DNA of 64,000 nucleotides from Lentisphaerae bacterium GWF2_57_35 (GCA_001804865.1 MHBK01000056.1:1-64000), one strand, 5' to 3'; shown: positions 17,112-26,366, numbered from the stretch's first letter. Notes: generated by a model from the sequence alone, not told the origin. A program made the numbers and translations.

Positions 17112-18374
17112 ATGCACAGAACCCTGTCGTCGTTTAAAAGGTACTCGCTGTGCTTTTTCCTGGCGTGCAGCGTGTGGGCTGTTTTGCCGGCGGCCGCCGG
17201 CGCGGAAGACGCCGGCTTAGCCCGTAAACGTCCGGTTTGGATTGAGCACCCGAAAACCGACGACAGCGTTTTTATGTATCGCATCGGCTATGCCAGCGGC
17301 CAAGCCTCCGCCGTAAGCGCGCAACAGAAGGCCCTGGCGCAGGCCACGCAAGGCATTCTCGACGAAATGCTGATGTGCAGCGGGGTTGACGAAGCCGATC
17401 GTCCGCTTCTGCGCAGGCGATTAGCTATAACGGGAGTCGAGCCCATTCCCGATGCCGTATATTACGAGTCGTCCGTCGCCGGGTATTTTTGCTGGATTCA
17501 GGTAAGCTATCCGTTGGCCGGCAAAAACAAATTGCTTCAGGAGATATCCCAGGCCAAGCAGGAATTCTTAAAGGAACGCGATGCGCAAAACGAACGCGAC
17601 CGCCGCCTGAACGACGCCTGGCGGAACGCCAAGGCTTCCGCGCTGCAAGGCCATGCCGCGGACGCGTTCGAAGCGCTTCGCGAACCGATGGAGCAATATG
17701 GAAATATGACGCAGCCGGACTTTGCGTTGGAGGAAGCGCAACTCCTGCTGGGGGACCTGCATCGAGACCTCAACGATCAGTTGGCCGCGCGCGCCCAGTA
17801 TGAACTTGTTGTTGGAACTTCGACCGCTAAAATTTGGAAAACTCAAGCCCAGCAACGGCTGGCGAAACTGCCCAAGCCGCCCCGTTTTTGGCCCATGTAC
17901 ATACGGTTAGGCGGTAAGCCGGTCGCCGTGCTCTGCGCTTATCAGAGGGATAACGACCCTCGAACTTCTTTTCAGGCTTTGCATACGGTGATCGCTCGGG
18001 ATCTCTCGGAATGCAAGATGACGGAAACGGAGCTGGGCTCTCTCGATTCGGCGCAAATGGACGCCTTCTTCGATAAGAAACAAATTGAATCGCTATGCCT
18101 GACGGCCGCGAATAAGGGGGCCGCTGTGTTGCTGGCCGTCATCTGCCGGGTTGACTCCGCGCTGCAAGGCAAGACTCAAGACTTTGCCGGCGTCAAAATG
18201 CCGACGCCCGATTCGATTGTGGAAATCATGGTCATCGATCCAGCCCGGCAGAAGGTTCTGTATGCGGACCAGTTTAAAGACAGGACGGCCTCTCAAACCC
18301 AGTCCAAGGCGGCGGAACGCATGGCTTCCATCATGATCAACAAATACCTGATTCCCAAATGCCCGGCCCCGTGA
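17112..18374 (+). CDS. Periplasmic LPP20-like/TPR-like protein
   Basis: From ATG 17112 the 420 residues start with a signal peptide (MHRTLSSFKRYSLCFFLACS). The first domain (RPVWIEHPKTDDSVFMYRIG to WIQVSYPLAGKNKLLQEI) is a paralogue of the lipoprotein at 14186. A helical middle part (about 150-270) contains TPR-like helices (AFEALREPMEQYGN, LEEAQLLLGDLHRDL). The C-terminal third resembles CsgG-type beta-alpha modules (ANKGAAVLLAVICRVDS, IVEIMVIDPARQKVLYAD). An earlier in-frame ATG at 17025 would overlap the preceding gene by 71 bp; no clear ribosome site decides the start. Function unknown. Confidence 0.65.
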   Translation: MHRTLSSFKRYSLCFFLACSVWAVLPAAAGAEDAGLARKRPVWIEHPKTDDSVFMYRIGYASGQASAVSAQQKALAQATQGILDEMLMCSGVDEADRPLLRRRLAITGVEPIPDAVYYESSVAGYFCWIQVSYPLAGKNKLLQEISQAKQEFLKERDAQNERDRRLNDAWRNAKASALQGHAADAFEALREPMEQYGNMTQPDFALEEAQLLLGDLHRDLNDQLAARAQYELVVGTSTAKIWKTQAQQRLAKLPKPPRFWPMYIRLGGKPVAVLCAYQRDNDPRTSFQALHTVIARDLSECKMTETELGSLDSAQMDAFFDKKQIESLCLTAANKGAAVLLAVICRVDSALQGKTQDFAGVKMPTPDSIVEIMVIDPARQKVLYADQFKDRTASQTQSKAAERMASIMINKYLIPKCPAP

Positions 18375-18384
18375 GAACTGTGGG

Positions 18385-18972
18385 CTAATCCTGCCAACCC
18401 TGATACAAAGCCGCCATCATTTGATGTACCACGATGCGCGCCTGCTCGGGCAAGGTTCCTCGCTTGTCCTGTGAACGCTCCGCCAAGTCCACGCTCCAAA
18501 CGACTTTGCCGCTCTGGCAATCGATGAGTCGCGCCGTAATGCCCACCACCGGGAACTCGTAGCCCCGATAGGCCACGGTGCTGTAGTTGTCCACCGTGCC
18601 AATCATCATCGCGTCGGCGCCCATCATGGCGCCGACTTCAGCGGCCTTGGCCGCCGAAAGGCCGGCCAAAGACAACTCCGATTCGCCCAGCACCTGCGCC
18701 ATTTGGCTGCGTTCCACCAGTTCGTATCTGCCGGCCTTGAGCATCTCCGTAACAAACAGATCGGAAATCGAGGCCCCAATCAACTCGGTCGGCGCTTTGA
18801 AGGGCATGATGGCGATCTTCTTGATGTTCATTTGTTCGGGGGACACATAAACATTGGCCCGTGTTTCGGTATCTAGGAAATATTTCTCTTGGGGGGTTGC
18901 GCAGCCGTTAAAAAACAAGGCGCCCACGCTTAACCCTATCGCCATCAAAACCGGTCTTTTAAACATCATCAT
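18385..18972 (-). CDS. CsgG/GNA1162-like lipoprotein
   Basis: 195 residues. Signal with lipobox NGCATP. The body shows the CsgG-like nucleus: KIAIMPFKAPTELIGASISD, FVTEMLKAGRYELVERSQM, ALL-type helix AAKAAEVGAMMGADAMMIG, VVGITARLIDCQSGKVVWS. AAGGAG precedes the ATGs at 18972. It converges with the gene at 17112. Probably outer-membrane lipoprotein; partner unknown. Confidence 0.7.
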   Translation of the reverse strand: MMMFKRPVLMAIGLSVGALFFNGCATPQEKYFLDTETRANVYVSPEQMNIKKIAIMPFKAPTELIGASISDLFVTEMLKAGRYELVERSQMAQVLGESELSLAGLSAAKAAEVGAMMGADAMMIGTVDNYSTVAYRGYEFPVVGITARLIDCQSGKVVWSVDLAERSQDKRGTLPEQARIVVHQMMAALYQGWQD

Positions 18973-19020
18973 ACTCCTTTTTCGACCTGCGATTTAGCTG
19001 AGGAATCTCTTGTCGCCTGT

Positions 19021-19680
19021 TCAAGGCGCCTGCATTTTTCGATCTTTGATGGCCGTTTCGATCCGGGCGAAAATCCGGCTGTAAGCAAGAGGTTCTTCCT
19101 CCATAACGTGATCTTCACGAGTGGGACTGTTGACAAAAAATTCCTTGCCGGAAAGTTTTTCCATATAAGTCACCGAGGGCAAAGCGCCGAATTTCAAGAT
19201 GGAAATGCGGTTGCGCGACTTGCCCGCGCCCCAAGGCTCAATGTGCGCCGTCAGTTTTTCCCATCGCATCCATTGGTTGATGACCTGCCGCTTTTTTTCT
19301 TTCTTAAACTTGGCGATCGCTTGGGGGTCGGAGGCATAGCGCCAGTCGTCAGACGGGCCCCAATACGCTTCGCGGCGTTTGGTCATAGCTTGGATCACGC
19401 CGCTGTCTTTCCTGATTTCCTGCAAATCCCAGCCTTCGTCCTGCAGCACCGCGATCGTAGCGGCAAAGGCGGTATCCATACTGGCATTCAGGGTGCGGGC
19501 TTGGATTTCTTCACGTTCCGCCGGGGTTAATGGGCCGGGTTGATAAACGATGGGTGGGGACGCACAGCCCGTTAGCCATCCGATGCTCAAAACAACCAGC
19601 AAAACGCCGATGGGGTTTGGCTTTTGGATGGGCAACAGGTTCGAGCTATTGTTGGTATGCTGTTTCACGGGATCGTTCAT
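19021..19680 (-). CDS. Unrecognised lipoprotein
   Basis: From the ATG at 19680 (MNDPVKQHTNNSSN) the 219-residue product has an unusually long N-terminal region before a hydrophobic stretch and lipobox (GWLTGCASPP). The mature part has TFAATIAVLQDEGWDLQEI-like helix-strand order (MDTAFAATIAVLQDEGWDL, DSGVIQAMTKRRE) and ends Lys-rich. This resembles small lipoproteins in which a one-domain alpha-beta fold follows the anchor, but I cannot name the family. The upstream extension to 19779 lacks support. Confidence 0.55.
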   Translation of the reverse strand: MNDPVKQHTNNSSNLLPIQKPNPIGVLLVVLSIGWLTGCASPPIVYQPGPLTPAEREEIQARTLNASMDTAFAATIAVLQDEGWDLQEIRKDSGVIQAMTKRREAYWGPSDDWRYASDPQAIAKFKKEKKRQVINQWMRWEKLTAHIEPWGAGKSRNRISILKFGALPSVTYMEKLSGKEFFVNSPTREDHVMEEEPLAYSRIFARIETAIKDRKMQAP

Positions 19681-19804
19681 ATCGGCATAGTAAGTACGGC
19701 GATAGGAAAGTTCAAGCTGTTTGCAACGGGCTTGGGGGATGTCTTGACGCTGCTCCCGCGCATATGAATAAGAATCCACGCCCTTATCCTGTTTCGTTGG
19801 ACGG

Positions 19805-19834
19805 CGACGTAGTCGCCGGCGTAAGCCGGTGGTT
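19805..19834 (+). repeat. GC-rich dispersed hairpin repeat, copy 1
   Basis: ACGTAG, a CGCCGGCGTAAGCCGG core and TGGTTTC. Nearly the same 30-31 bp occur inverted at 21214-21244. The core can fold as CCGGC/GCCGG. REP-like element. Confidence 0.7.
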
Positions 19835-19850
19835 TCTTTTCAGTCCGCCA

Positions 19851-20573
19851 TTAGGCGGCGCCCGTCCTCCCGGTCGTTAACCGTTGCTGAATGAGTTGTC
19901 CGGCATACCGGCCGGCTTCCCAGCAGGCCAGCCAGGAGGCAGCGATGTCCGACTCGAGTTGCCGGGTGAAGCCTTCCAGCGTGGGGGAGGCCACCATGAC
20001 GATCCAGAGGCCGACGCCCAGCGCATTGAACAGGTAAATCACGGCATAGGAAAAGAGCCAGCCGTTTTCCTGGATGTCGGGTTGATGGGTCAGCAGCATG
20101 GTGACGGTGAAGGTGAGATGGAAGCCCCAGGTCAGTCCGATCAAGCCCAGCCAAAAAGGTTCGTAGGCGCGCAGGTCGAAGAAAATCGAGAGCAGGTAGT
20201 AACCGGCGATGGCCAGGACCGTATAGAAGGGGAAAAAATAGGGGGCCAGGGTGATGAGGAAGTTATTTTTGCTCAGTTGCACGCTGCCGCCTTTTTTCGA
20301 CACCTTGACGCGCGCGACGCGCGCGCCCATCAAGGCGCCCCAAAGGGCATGGGTCAGCTCGTGAGCCAGCACATAGGTTCGTACCGGTCGCGGCAGGGCC
20401 AGGAATAGGAACAGCCAAAGGCCAAAACCCAACGCCAGTCCCCAGACCGACAGCGGCAGCTCGCTGTAGGAAGGGGGGCGAATGGAGACGATCACGTTGA
20501 TCAGCGTGCGGGTAGCGGCATAGCAAAACGGCAGCAACAGCAGCCCCATGAGCGTTTTCAGCACTTTTGTCAT
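19851..20573 (-). CDS. Membrane metallopeptidase-like protein (M50-type HExxH)
   Basis: 240 residues with about five to six hydrophobic segments. The zinc-binding motif HELTH sits in VLAHELTHALWGALMG near residue 70, next to a membrane segment, as in membrane-embedded metallopeptidases. I see no second NPxxDG motif, so it may be an atypical M50 or a DUF-type relative. Isolated from its neighbours: rpsT lies divergently upstream. Confidence 0.65.
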   Translation of the reverse strand: MTKVLKTLMGLLLLPFCYAATRTLINVIVSIRPPSYSELPLSVWGLALGFGLWLFLFLALPRPVRTYVLAHELTHALWGALMGARVARVKVSKKGGSVQLSKNNFLITLAPYFFPFYTVLAIAGYYLLSIFFDLRAYEPFWLGLIGLTWGFHLTFTVTMLLTHQPDIQENGWLFSYAVIYLFNALGVGLWIVMVASPTLEGFTRQLESDIAASWLACWEAGRYAGQLIQQRLTTGRTGAA

Positions 20574-20760
20574 AAATTTTCAGTGAAATGCAAGTTGACT
20601 TCGTATCAATCGCGGGTAGTATTGCACCACTTTTTCACGCGGGAATCAATCGTGGACGATTTCCGGCATGAAGTTTTGGCCGGCCGTGATGGAAAAAGAT
20701 CAATCGTGCGGGATGCCTGATCGAAGGAGAGTCCCGTCAAGAAGTTAGGGAGTGATTGGA

Positions 20761-21021
20761 ATGCCGAATATCAAGAGTGCCGAAAAACGCGTGCGGAAGT
20801 CTGCCAAGGCTCGTCTGCGCAATGTCGAAGCCAAAACGAAGATCAAGGGCGGTCGTCGCGAGTTGTTTTCTTTGTTCGATAAAAAGGACAAGGAAGGCGC
20901 GACCAAAGCGTTCAGCGAGTATTGTTCCGTCTTGGACAAGTCCGTCAAGCGGGGCATCATTACCAAGAATACGGCGGTTCGCCGTAAGTCCCGCGCCAGC
21001 GACCGGCTCAAAGCCCTTTAG
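20761..21021 (+). CDS. rpsT: 30S ribosomal protein S20
   Basis: Primary 16S rRNA-binding protein of 86 residues, highly basic and helical: MPNIKSAEKRVRKSAKARLR, then TKIKGGRRELFSLFDKKD and a C-terminal KRGIITKNTAVRRKSRAS, the hallmark of S20. The ATG at 20761 is chosen (AGGGAG upstream at 20746-20751); a GTG-class extension upstream adds three non-conserved residues. A strong terminator lies 50 bp downstream. Confidence 0.95.
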   Translation: MPNIKSAEKRVRKSAKARLRNVEAKTKIKGGRRELFSLFDKKDKEGATKAFSEYCSVLDKSVKRGIITKNTAVRRKSRASDRLKAL

Positions 21022-21072
21022 GCCGAGCAGCTTGGTTCGTTGTTTTTCCCGCAGGTTTTGGGATGAAATGCC

Positions 21073-21116
21073 AAAGCCGCGTCGTAACCCTTTTCAGGGA
21101 ACGAACGCGGCTTTTT
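21073..21116 (+). terminator. Intrinsic terminator after rpsT
   Basis: Stem AAAGCCGCGT...ACGCGGCTTT with a short loop-side stem, followed by TTTTTGCG. Clear rho-independent layout. Confidence 0.85.
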
Positions 21117-21405
21117 GCGTTGCCGGAAAGAGCTGGGCGTCCCTTTTGGCCTCTGGTCGTGATTCCTGAAGACCTGGCGGTGACTCTGCAAGGGGTTTGT
21201 GTTCGCGCACGGAGAAGACCACCGGCTTACGCCGGCGGCTACGTATAGGACCGCGGCCATTTTTATCCCCGGATTGATCGGGGTCTGGCCGCGCATCGCA
21301 GGCAAGAATGCCTGCGGTCCTTATGCCTAAAAAGGCCCACGCTGCAACGTGAGTCGCAAGAGTCGGCACGCCGGGTCGCAGACCCGGCCTACAACGGCAA
21401 GATTC
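21117..21405. other. Repeat-rich spacer between rpsT and lptE
   Basis: No gene. It contains the second copy of the 30-bp GC-rich repeat (21214-21244) and nested hairpins, including a CCGCGGCCA...TGGCCGCG pair, GCAGGC/GCCTGC, and GCCGGGTC/GACCCGGC near 21368-21386. Confidence 0.6.
21214..21244 (-). repeat. GC-rich dispersed hairpin repeat, copy 2
   Basis: Reverse complement of the element at 19805-19834, with about two differences. Confidence 0.7.
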
Positions 21406-21918
21406 CTACCAGGCTTCCACGACCCGTTCGACGATCGAATGGGCCAGATCGGCTGCCGCAGCGGGAAGTCCTCGCTGCTTGGAAGTGGTGAAATCCCCTT
21501 CCATCAGGAACGTGGATTCCCCTTGGACGGACGGCGCCTCCACGACAACTTCATCGGGGCTCAGCCGTCGCAGCACAACGGCCGCGGTCAGCCGGATGCG
21601 GTATTCGTTGGCGGTGGTTTTGTCCACTTCGCTGTAGGCCAGGGGCTCCAGCTCGTAATTTTTGACTGTCACTTCCAATACGGCGTCGGCTTCTTCGCTG
21701 CTTACCACTTTCATCGAGCCGTCTTGTTGAAGTTGTCGGATGACCGCGGCGGTGGTCTCGGTTTCGATCATCGGTTCGGTCGTTCGGTTGATGAACGTGG
21801 GCACATAGACGGTCTTGATGTCAGGTGGGAGCATGGAGCCCAGACGATAACCTGCGCAACCGGTGAGTCCGAGCATCAGCGCCACGGCGCCGCATAATAC
21901 ATTACGGATTTTTGTCAT
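21406..21918 (-). CDS. lptE: LPS-assembly lipoprotein LptE
   Basis: 170 residues. It has a signal with lipobox (LTGCAG), then GYRLGSMLPPDIKTVYVPTF, the characteristic LptE opening. Next comes TEPMIETETTAAVIRQLQQD, alternating strands (VLEVTVKNYELEPLAYS) and a C-terminal helix AADLAHSIVERVVEAW. LptE plugs the LptD barrel that inserts LPS into the outer membrane. The start overlaps the end of bamD by 17 bp, so the two are co-transcribed. Confidence 0.85.
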   Translation of the reverse strand: MTKIRNVLCGAVALMLGLTGCAGYRLGSMLPPDIKTVYVPTFINRTTEPMIETETTAAVIRQLQQDGSMKVVSSEEADAVLEVTVKNYELEPLAYSEVDKTTANEYRIRLTAAVVLRRLSPDEVVVEAPSVQGESTFLMEGDFTTSKQRGLPAAAADLAHSIVERVVEAW

Positions 21919-22909
21919 GGGTGTTCTCCACAGTTATCTTAAGCGCTTCGAGGCGAACCTGGGCGAGCCCGGTCCAATCGGAATCCGGAAATAGCTTAAC
22001 CAGGTTTTCGTAGGCAATCAGAGCGGCTTTGGGTTTCTTGGCGATGCGGTCGTAATAATAGGCCAGGTTGTAAGCGGCGCGCGCCCTTTGGCGAAAGATG
22101 GTTTTGCGATATTCCTGGATCGTGGGGCTGAACTCGGATTTGGGATAGGTGTTTTGGAACAATGTAATGGCCGCCCAGGCTTCGTCGCGGGCTTGATCGT
22201 CGTTGGGATTCTCCTGCGCGAGCAGGTAAAGGCTTTGAGTTTTCCCAAAGGCGGATTTTTCCGCAAAGGCGCTGTGAGGATAGCGATATTCCGAGGCCAT
22301 GTAGGCTACGACCGCCAGTTCATACTGGCCGGACAGCTCGTAGGCCTGCCCGATCAGGTACTGGGCCTCCGGCGCGCGAGTCCATTCCGGCGCGTTGGCC
22401 ACGATTTTTTCGAACAGGGGAACGCCCCGTTCCGGCGCGCTGAAGCCGGGAAAGAGAAAGAATTTCCCTTTCTTCGTGGTCATGAGATGGAAGGCAATGT
22501 TGAATTGCCGCTGGAGCACGTCGTCGAAAGGAAAGGCCCCGGTATAATGCTCGATGAGATACTGGTATTCGTCGAAAGCCTTGAATAAGTTGCCGCGCTC
22601 TTCCAGCAGCTTGGCATATTCGTACTGGGCCGGGGCGGCTTCCGGAGCGCCGGTCCAGAAAACCGACAAGGCCTTGAATTGTTTCAAAGCGCCCTTCTTG
22701 TTGCCTTCGCGCAAAAGTTGTTGCGCATAGGCCATTTGATCTTGGGGATTCGTTTTGGCGGGATGCAGAATCAGCGTCCAGCCCCGCTTGCCCAGCGTTT
22801 CCTCGTAAGGGCGTTCCGTGGCGCAGCCCATGAGCACGGCGCAAAGCGTCAGCAACGCGCAAAAACCCTGGCATCGAATGAAGTGAATATTATGCATGGG
22901 CGTAGACAT
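21902..22909 (-). CDS. bamD: BamD-like TPR outer-membrane lipoprotein
   Basis: 335 residues with a lipobox (LMGCATERPYE) after a short signal. The body is a series of TPR-like helical pairs: PQDQMAYAQQLLREGNKKGA, AAPAQYEYAKLLEERGN, EAQYLIGQAYELSGQYELAV, RARAAYNLAYYYDRIAKKPK. This fits BamD, the lipoprotein partner of BamA, although it is somewhat longer than typical BamD. Start ATG 22909; a second ATG at 22897 is equally possible. lptE follows with overlap. Confidence 0.8.
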   Translation of the reverse strand: MSTPMHNIHFIRCQGFCALLTLCAVLMGCATERPYEETLGKRGWTLILHPAKTNPQDQMAYAQQLLREGNKKGALKQFKALSVFWTGAPEAAPAQYEYAKLLEERGNLFKAFDEYQYLIEHYTGAFPFDDVLQRQFNIAFHLMTTKKGKFFLFPGFSAPERGVPLFEKIVANAPEWTRAPEAQYLIGQAYELSGQYELAVVAYMASEYRYPHSAFAEKSAFGKTQSLYLLAQENPNDDQARDEAWAAITLFQNTYPKSEFSPTIQEYRKTIFRQRARAAYNLAYYYDRIAKKPKAALIAYENLVKLFPDSDWTGLAQVRLEALKITVENTHDKNP

Positions 22910-23066
22910 TAAAAGTGGTGGGCATGGGGGTCAAGCGGGAAAGAGGGGAAAACAGCCGCTGGTTGAAGCTTTTAAGAATCATGGCGGGCTTGCTTCTTGC
23001 CGGGAAGCCTTGTAGATTTGCGCGTCTTCAAGTGAGGGAGATCGATTTACAACGAGAGGATGATCC

Positions 23067-24644
23067 ATGAAAAAGGTACTTATTCCTACCAAGTTGGATG
23101 CCATAGCGAAGAATTTGCTCGAAGGGCGCGGAGCCTATAGCGTGGTGCAGGAGGACAAGGCCGATCTGCTGGAATTGGCCGGCCGGCATTCCGATGCGTA
23201 TGCCTTGATCGTTCGCAGCGAAAAGGTGACGCCGGAGATCATCGACGCGCTGCCGGGTTTGAAGCTGATTATTCGGGCCGGCGCGGGATACAACACCATT
23301 GACATCAAATATGCCCGCAAAAAGGGCATTGACGTCATGAATACCCCCGGAGCCAATTCCAACGCGGTGGCGGAGGAAGTCGCGGCCCTGATGCTGGCCG
23401 ATGCGCGGCATTTGATCGAGGCGGACGCCTCCTGCCGGCGCGGCGAATGGGAAAAGACCAAATTCATGGGGCGTGAAATCACCGGCAAGACGATCGGCAT
23501 CGTGGGCTTGGGCTACATCGGCCAATTGGTCGCCAAGCGGCTGACGGGGTTCGAGATGAACCTGATCGGCTACGATCCGGTGATTTCCTCGGAACGCGCC
23601 AGCCAGATGAGCGTGGAATTGATGGATCTGCCCACGCTCTTCGAGCGCAGCGATTACATCACCCTGCACATCCCTGAAAACAGCGAGACCAAGGGGATGA
23701 TCAACTACGCCTTGCTTTCGAAGATGAAAAAAGGCGCGACGCTGATCAATTGCGCCCGTTCGGGCGTGGTGAACGAGGACGATTTGCGCAAGGCCAAAGC
23801 CGAGAAAGGCATCCGGTTCCTGAACGACGTGTATGCCAAGGACGAACCGGGGCCCAAGAGCGTTGCGGATATTGCGGATATCATGGCGCCTCATCTGGGA
23901 GCGAGCACCAAGGAGGCCAATGCCAATGCGGCCCGGTTGGCGGCTCAGCAGTTGATCGATTACGACGACAAGGGCATCATCAGTTCCGTGGTCAACCGCG
24001 ACATTCCTGCCGGGCTGGACGAAGCCTTCAGCGATCTGGCCTTCACGTTGGCCAAGCTTTGCCGCCAGGTGATTGGGCGCGAACTCAAGCTGAAGCTGGT
24101 GGAAACGAGCTTCTACGGCAATCTGAAGCCTTTTGCGAATTGGCTGATCATTCCGGTTGTGGCCGCCCTCAGCGACGATTTCGACCGCTCGATGGACGCG
24201 AAAGCTGCCCGCCAGTTTTTGAAAGACATGGGCATCGATTACAACGACCGCGAAACCGACGAGCACAAGAAGTACGGCAGTTCGATCACCGTGGACATGA
24301 CGGGAAATCTGGATGCGGACCATCTGCGCCATGCCAGCATTCGCGGAACGTTGACCGAAGGCAACCTGATGATTTCGCGAATCAACGACTTCGACAAGTT
24401 GTACTTCGAGCCGAAGGGTCATACGGTGTTTTTCACCTATGACGACCGCCCCGGCATTTTGGGCCGGATCGGCGCCGCCATGGCGGCCGCCGGCATCAAC
24501 ATCGACGATGTCCGCAATCCGCACGATTCCAAGGGCAAGCAATCCCTGGCTTTTCTGAAGGTCAACAAGCCCGTGCCGGAAGAAGTAATCAAAAGCGTCG
24601 CCAAAGAGATTAACGCACACAGCGCGTTCTACGCGGAACTGTAA
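23067..24644 (+). CDS. serA: D-3-phosphoglycerate dehydrogenase
   Basis: First step of serine synthesis from 3-phosphoglycerate. The 525-residue length is the long (type I) form: NAD-binding Rossmann motif GIVGLGYIGQLVAKR near residue 145, catalytic Arg in NCARSGVVNE, and the catalytic His in MAPHLGAST. An allosteric substrate-binding domain follows (about 320-450). The C-terminal ACT domain (VFFTYDDRPGILGRIGAAM) is the expected site of serine feedback. A ribosome site GAGAGG lies before the ATG, and a terminator follows. Confidence 0.94.
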   Translation: MKKVLIPTKLDAIAKNLLEGRGAYSVVQEDKADLLELAGRHSDAYALIVRSEKVTPEIIDALPGLKLIIRAGAGYNTIDIKYARKKGIDVMNTPGANSNAVAEEVAALMLADARHLIEADASCRRGEWEKTKFMGREITGKTIGIVGLGYIGQLVAKRLTGFEMNLIGYDPVISSERASQMSVELMDLPTLFERSDYITLHIPENSETKGMINYALLSKMKKGATLINCARSGVVNEDDLRKAKAEKGIRFLNDVYAKDEPGPKSVADIADIMAPHLGASTKEANANAARLAAQQLIDYDDKGIISSVVNRDIPAGLDEAFSDLAFTLAKLCRQVIGRELKLKLVETSFYGNLKPFANWLIIPVVAALSDDFDRSMDAKAARQFLKDMGIDYNDRETDEHKKYGSSITVDMTGNLDADHLRHASIRGTLTEGNLMISRINDFDKLYFEPKGHTVFFTYDDRPGILGRIGAAMAAAGINIDDVRNPHDSKGKQSLAFLKVNKPVPEEVIKSVAKEINAHSAFYAEL

Positions 24645-24666
24645 TTCCTAAGCAAAAAACAAAAGC

Positions 24667-24700
24667 AAACGGCCGGGCTTAAACCCCGGCCGTTTTGTTT
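24667..24700 (+). terminator. Intrinsic terminator after serA
   Basis: AAACGGCCGGG / CCCCGGCCGTTT stem with a short loop, then TTGTTT. It lies 23 bp after the stop codon and would also work for the opposite strand. Confidence 0.85.
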
Positions 24701-24779
24701 GGCGCTTGGTCGAGCGGCCCGCCAAAAACTCTTCCCTTGCTTTGGTCTTTAGACTTTGGACCTTGGACTCCTCTTTAGT

Positions 24780-25628
24780 TCAGCGCCACTTTTCAAACAG
24801 GTCGTCAAACAAATCGTGCTGTTTGCGGAGGGGGCGGGCAAAAAAAGCCGAAGCCTGGCCGCCTTGCCGATAGGGCGGGGGGCTCACGTGAATGTCGCGG
24901 TCGGCAGAGGACCAGCGCCCGCCGGGAAACGGCCAGGGGCTGGCGCGATTCTGGTTGTGGGCCTCCTGAATCAGGACCATCCGATATTCCGCGCCGGCGG
25001 CTTGATAGATGAAGACGGCGATCACCAACAGAAATGGATTCCAGTTGAAGAGCGCCCAAATTCCAAACCCGAGGGCCATCATTTGTCCGACCTTGGCCGC
25101 CATACGCGTGGCGTTGAGCCGTCCGATGCGCGGCGACAGCCACGCCCGGAATACGCGTCCGCCGTCCATGGGAAAGGAGGGCAGCAGATTGAACAGCACC
25201 AGCATCAGATTAAAGCTGCCCAGCGACGCGAAAACCACAGATAGATACGGCAGGCCGAGGGCGGCAAACAAATGCCCCAAAAGCGTACCAACCATCGCCA
25301 GCGCCAGGCTGACGGCCGGACCGGCGATGGCCATCAGCATTTCGTCGCGAGGGTCGCGGGGAATCGAATTGAGTTGCGCCACGCCGCCGATCGGCAACAG
25401 CAGAATCTCGCGAACGCTGCAGCCCTTGGCGATGGCCACCATCGAATGCCCCAATTCGTGCAGGGCAATGCAGGCGAAAAGCCCGGCGGCGGTCAAAAGG
25501 CCCCAGAAGAACGATAGGACGCCCAGCCCTTGTGCAAAAGTGATCGCAAAGAGCGGCAAGAGGATCAACAGGGTGATATGCACCCGGATCGGAATGCCTC
25601 GCACGGTCATGATTTGATATGAACCCAT
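24780..25628 (-). CDS. Site-2 protease family (M50) membrane protein
   Basis: 282 residues. Hydrophobic segments surround the zinc motif HELGH (CIALHELGHSMVAIAKGC). The second family motif reads NLLPSFPMDGGRVF, whose Asp completes the metal site. A C-terminal cytoplasmic tail follows. This is the rhomboid-like intramembrane protease fold that cuts membrane-anchored regulators; the substrate here is not evident. The ATG at 25628 follows GGAG. NUDIX is divergent upstream. Confidence 0.85.
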   Translation of the reverse strand: MGSYQIMTVRGIPIRVHITLLILLPLFAITFAQGLGVLSFFWGLLTAAGLFACIALHELGHSMVAIAKGCSVREILLLPIGGVAQLNSIPRDPRDEMLMAIAGPAVSLALAMVGTLLGHLFAALGLPYLSVVFASLGSFNLMLVLFNLLPSFPMDGGRVFRAWLSPRIGRLNATRMAAKVGQMMALGFGIWALFNWNPFLLVIAVFIYQAAGAEYRMVLIQEAHNQNRASPWPFPGGRWSSADRDIHVSPPPYRQGGQASAFFARPLRKQHDLFDDLFEKWR

Positions 25629-25802
25629 CACAACATATTCTCCATTTGTTTTGTAGGCCGCTTCTGCGAACCGGCGGCGTCTTCGCAAAGTTAAATTAAC
25701 ACATTTGCCGCGTTATTTCATCTTTCATAAGAAGACGTGACGTATTTTCAGGTTTTATGATTAAATAACGCCGCGATTTTTTCAATAGAGAGTTGAGGTT
25801 GA

Positions 25803-26342
25803 ATGAAAAAGACGAGCAAGCCGGTGAAGATTTTATCGGATGGGAAATACATCCGCCACATGATCCGCAACGGATGGGAATATGTGCAACGGAAAAACAT
25901 TGCAGGCATTGTCGCCATCCTGGCCGTGACGGACGAAGGCAAGCTGCTGCTGGTAGAGCAATATCGGGAGCCGGTGGCCAGCCGGGTGTTGGAATTGCCC
26001 GCCGGGTTGGCGGGAGATGCTCATGGCCGGCGCCGCGAGGCTTTTGAAGAAGCCGCCCGCCGGGAATTGCTCGAAGAAACCGGTTATGCGGCTCGTAAAA
26101 TGAAGTTTCTGATGGAGGGACCCCCGTCATGCGGCCTGAGCGCGGAGATTGTCACCTTCTTCCAGGCCGGCGGATTGAAGAAGGTTGGGCCGGGCGGCGG
26201 CGACGAGGAAGAAGACATCCTGGTGCATGAAGTGGCCCTGGCGCAGGCGGAGAAGTGGTTGAAGAAGATGGAGAAAAAAGGCTTGATGGTCGACCCCAAG
26301 GTTTATTCGGGCTTGTACTTCGCGATGAAAAACCTGTCATGA
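25803..26342 (+). CDS. NUDIX hydrolase, ADP-ribose pyrophosphatase-like
   Basis: 179 residues. The NUDIX box is G-x5-E-x7-REUxEExGU: it ends EAARRELLEETGY. The N-terminal half (NIAGIVAILAVTDEGKLLLV, EQYREPVASRVLELPAG) is the pattern of NudF-type ADP-ribose pyrophosphatases. It would hydrolyse ADP-ribose or a related nucleotide sugar. GAGG precedes the ATG, and a hairpin terminator follows. Confidence 0.88.
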   Translation: MKKTSKPVKILSDGKYIRHMIRNGWEYVQRKNIAGIVAILAVTDEGKLLLVEQYREPVASRVLELPAGLAGDAHGRRREAFEEAARRELLEETGYAARKMKFLMEGPPSCGLSAEIVTFFQAGGLKKVGPGGGDEEEDILVHEVALAQAEKWLKKMEKKGLMVDPKVYSGLYFAMKNLS

Positions 26343-26366
26343 GAACGGGGTGTCTTTTCATGTTTT

